Part shown: piece by piece, positions 46,367 to 48,340 of the stretch | Numbering within the stretch: the first letter of the stretch is position 1 | Layout: each line of letters opens with the position of its first letter | NCBI GenBank assembly: GCA_002305755.1 | Contig: DBQV01000019.1 | Span: 2,174-50,513 of the forward strand | DNA: 48,340 bases | Origin: Christensenella sp. UBA1385 | GTDB taxonomy: Bacteria; Bacillota; Clostridia; Christensenellales; Aristaeellaceae | Direction: 5' to 3' | Program-made: the position numbers and the translations under genes | Notes under the pieces: model-generated | What the model was told of the DNA's origin: nothing | Databases searched by the model: none | The model's input: only the letters and a program-made list of their open reading frames with translations

Positions 46367-47476
46367 ATGAAAAACGGCAAATTGCAAGTCGGAATTATTG
46401 GCTGCGGTGGACTAGCAAATCAAAAGCACTTTCCCGCGCTCATTTCCCAGTCAGACAAATGTGAATTGGTGGCATTTTGTGACTTGATAAAAGAGCGCGC
46501 GGTAAAAGCCGCTAAGGAATTTGGCGCGCAGGATGCAAGGGTATACACAGACTATAAAGAGCTGCTAAAAGAGGCTGACATTGATGTGGTTCATGTCCTA
46601 ACGCCTAACGTTTCTCATGCTCCGATTACAGTAGATGCGTTTGAGGCTGGGAAACACGTTCTGTGCGAAAAGCCAATGGCACATAACACGGAAGATGCGC
46701 AAAGGATGATGGACGCCTGGAAAAAATCTGGCAAAAAGTTCACGATTGGTTATCAAAACAGATTTAGGCCAGATACGCTGGCACTTAAGAGAGCGTGTGA
46801 TGAAGGCAAACTGGGAGAAGTCTATTTTGCAAAGGCTCACGCGATAAGAAGGAGAGCCGTTCCAACCTGGGGTGTATTTCCTGATAAGGCAAAGCAAGGC
46901 GGAGGCCCTTTGATCGATATTGGAACCCATGCACTGGACATTACACTTTGGTGTATGAATAACTACAAGCCTGTATCTGTCATGGGATCGGTTTATAAAA
47001 AGCTTGGCCACCTGCCCCTTGCTACGGAAGGGAATATGTTTGGGCCATGGGATCCTGCAACATTCGAAGTTGAGGATTCGGCATTTGGTTACATAAAAAT
47101 GGAAGATGGCGCCACCATTTTTCTTGAGTCTTCTTGGGCGTTGAATGTGAAGGACTCTAGAGAAGCGGCCACAACACTTTGCGGCACAAAAGCCGGTGCG
47201 GAAATTATCACCAAAGAGAACAACGGGTACAATGTGGTGTTCAATGCGACGACTGCCGGCGTTTTGACGGAGGAGCAGATGTCTGCTGGAGGCGCGGTCG
47301 CATTCTTTGCCGGCAATGAAGGAAAAGCTGAAGTAAAAGAATGTAAGCAGTGGCTGGAAGCAATTTTGGAGGACAAGGAACCGCTCGTAAAACCTGAGCA
47401 GGCTTTTATCGTTACGAAAATACTTGATAATATCTATAAATCAGCGGAAGAAAACAGAGAAATCAAGCTGGGCTAA
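46367..47476 (+). CDS. Gfo/Idh/MocA family oxidoreductase
   Basis: 369 residues; GAGGAGG lies 7 bases before the ATG. N-terminal Rossmann domain with VGIIGCGGLANQKHFPAL, then the family motif GKHVLCEKPMAHN (Glu-Lys-Pro), and the C-terminal sheet domain with GGGPLIDIGTHALDI, whose Lys, Asp and His residues form the usual active site. NAD(P)-dependent oxidoreductase on sugars, inositols or related polyols; the substrate is unknown. Followed by a second family member 70 bases downstream. Confidence 0.93.
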   Translation: MKNGKLQVGIIGCGGLANQKHFPALISQSDKCELVAFCDLIKERAVKAAKEFGAQDARVYTDYKELLKEADIDVVHVLTPNVSHAPITVDAFEAGKHVLCEKPMAHNTEDAQRMMDAWKKSGKKFTIGYQNRFRPDTLALKRACDEGKLGEVYFAKAHAIRRRAVPTWGVFPDKAKQGGGPLIDIGTHALDITLWCMNNYKPVSVMGSVYKKLGHLPLATEGNMFGPWDPATFEVEDSAFGYIKMEDGATIFLESSWALNVKDSREAATTLCGTKAGAEIITKENNGYNVVFNATTAGVLTEEQMSAGGAVAFFAGNEGKAEVKECKQWLEAILEDKEPLVKPEQAFIVTKILDNIYKSAEENREIKLG

Positions 47477-47546
47477 TTCGTGATAGGCTGCGTTACGGGT
47501 GTGCACGTCTCCTGTTTTATTGTGTCCTGCGGCGGAACGGAAAGGC

Positions 47547-48340
47547 ATGGTGACAAGAATGGATATTAGATTTGGAATTATCGGCTTTGGGTTTATGGGG
47601 CCAATCCACTTAGAGATGCTGACCAAGATGGAGGGGGCGCAAGTGACCGCTATCTGTGACATCGATCCTGAAGCACTTATCGGGGCACCGGCAGGCATCA
47701 AGACCTACACGAGCGCTTCGGAGATGTTCAGGGATGAAAACGTGGATGTAGCGCTCATCTCGGCAAACAACGACCAGCACAAACATTTGGCGATTGAAGC
47801 TGCAAGAGCAGGGAAGCACGTACTGTGCGAGAAGCCGGTGGCGTTGAGCGTGGCTGACTTGGATGAAATGGAGGCGGCTTGCAAAGAAGCTGGCGTCACC
47901 TTCACTGTGCACCAGCAGCGTAGATTTGACGTCGATTTTCGTACGGTGAAGTCAGTATTTGATTCTGGAACACTGGGAAAGATATACACCATCAAATCCA
48001 GCCTGTATGGCTTCAATGGAAACATGCACGACTGGCATATCTACCCCGAGCAGGGCGGCGGCATGTTGTATGACTGGGGTGTCCACCTGCTGGATCAATT
48101 ACTGTGGATGATCCCCGGCAAGATAACCACTGTATTCGCCGATCTTCGTAATGTCATCAACGAGAAGGTGGATGACTATTTCAACATCCTCATGCGCTTT
48201 GAAAGCGGCGTGATGGCTGAGTTGGAATTGGGTACCTACTATCTGTCCGATAAGCCTGGTTGGTTTGAGCGCCATTGGTTCATCGGCGGCAATACGGGCA
48301 GCATGTATGAAGACGGTGTGATGGAAATCAAGAGCGCCAT
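47547..48340 (+). CDS. Gfo/Idh/MocA family oxidoreductase, partial (3' end outside window)
   Basis: At least 264 codons, open to the window edge. The start ATG at 47547 follows GGAAAGG; an ATG at 47559 is an alternative. The Rossmann motif is RFGIIGFGFMGPIHL, then GKHVLCEKPVALS and the active-site region GGGMLYDWGVHLLDQ (Asp and His). It is a separate paralogue of the preceding gene, not a copy. Two tandem members of this family often act in the same sugar or polyol pathway. Confidence 0.9.
   Translation, partial: MVTRMDIRFGIIGFGFMGPIHLEMLTKMEGAQVTAICDIDPEALIGAPAGIKTYTSASEMFRDENVDVALISANNDQHKHLAIEAARAGKHVLCEKPVALSVADLDEMEAACKEAGVTFTVHQQRRFDVDFRTVKSVFDSGTLGKIYTIKSSLYGFNGNMHDWHIYPEQGGGMLYDWGVHLLDQLLWMIPGKITTVFADLRNVINEKVDDYFNILMRFESGVMAELELGTYYLSDKPGWFERHWFIGGNTGSMYEDGVMEIKSA

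Overview
The window looks like chromosomal DNA of a GC-rich Bacillota, most likely a gut-type member of the class Clostridia. The evidence is an RpoB/RpoC pair of Clostridia type without large insertions, strong AGGAGG ribosome sites, sigma-A promoters of the TTGACA/TATAAT kind, ATGA stop-start overlaps, and families common in Clostridia (DUF5685, DUF2680-like, DUF3298-like, BMP-type nucleoside transporters). The exact order or genus cannot be fixed from this sequence alone.

Layout. (1) 1-5368: the 3' part of rpoB and all of rpoC, closed by a strong terminator at 5507-5549. The ribosomal-protein/fusA genes that often follow rpoC are not here. (2) 5369-18166: an accessory block with visibly lower GC. 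It starts with a gene-poor stretch. It then holds a minus-strand dipeptide/oligopeptide ABC operon (binding protein, two permeases, two ATPases) that continues into a metallo-beta-lactamase-fold enzyme and an aldose-epimerase-like protein. A small membrane protein, a LysR regulator, a second paralogous metallo-hydrolase and a MATE exporter follow. Related 15-bp boxes sit at three intergenic regions and suggest that one LysR protein controls the block. (3) 18167-20724: histidine kinase, response regulator and a small secreted Gly-rich protein. (4) 20843-21080: a consensus promoter followed by about 200 nt that folds into a long rod with a central bubble, a candidate 6S RNA, just upstream of the tRNA t6A gene sua5. 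(5) 22163-32138, all minus strand: a coupled run of a serine hydrolase, P1 peptidase, AcpS and Nnr; then trpS with the threonine-degradation pair tdh-kbl; then a DUF3298-like protein, a thioredoxin-reductase-like flavoprotein and a CNNM/CBS membrane protein. (6) 32265-34202: DUF5685, J-domain and zinc-ribbon membrane protein operon. (7) 34296-40386: xanthine phosphoribosyltransferase plus a complete BMP-type nucleoside ABC transporter and a uridine-kinase-like P-loop protein, a purine/nucleoside uptake and salvage module. (8) 40391-41890: ECF sigma factor and membrane partner, convergent with a DEAD-box helicase across a shared terminator. (9) 43294-44822: a small membrane protein and an unusual fusion of a PAP2 lipid phosphatase with a DgkA-type lipid kinase. 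(10) 44823-48340: an AT-richer arm with an IS5-like transposase remnant, a LysR regulator and two Gfo/Idh/MocA oxidoreductases, the last cut by the window edge.

Recurring themes. Both ABC operons have an intrinsic terminator directly after the binding-protein gene, which would give more binding protein than membrane complex. Neither binding protein has a lipobox cysteine. The points most worth checking are the 6S-like RNA, the phosphatase/kinase fusion, the LysR box set, the metallo-hydrolase that has lost one metal-ligand histidine, and the DUF5685/J-domain operon.
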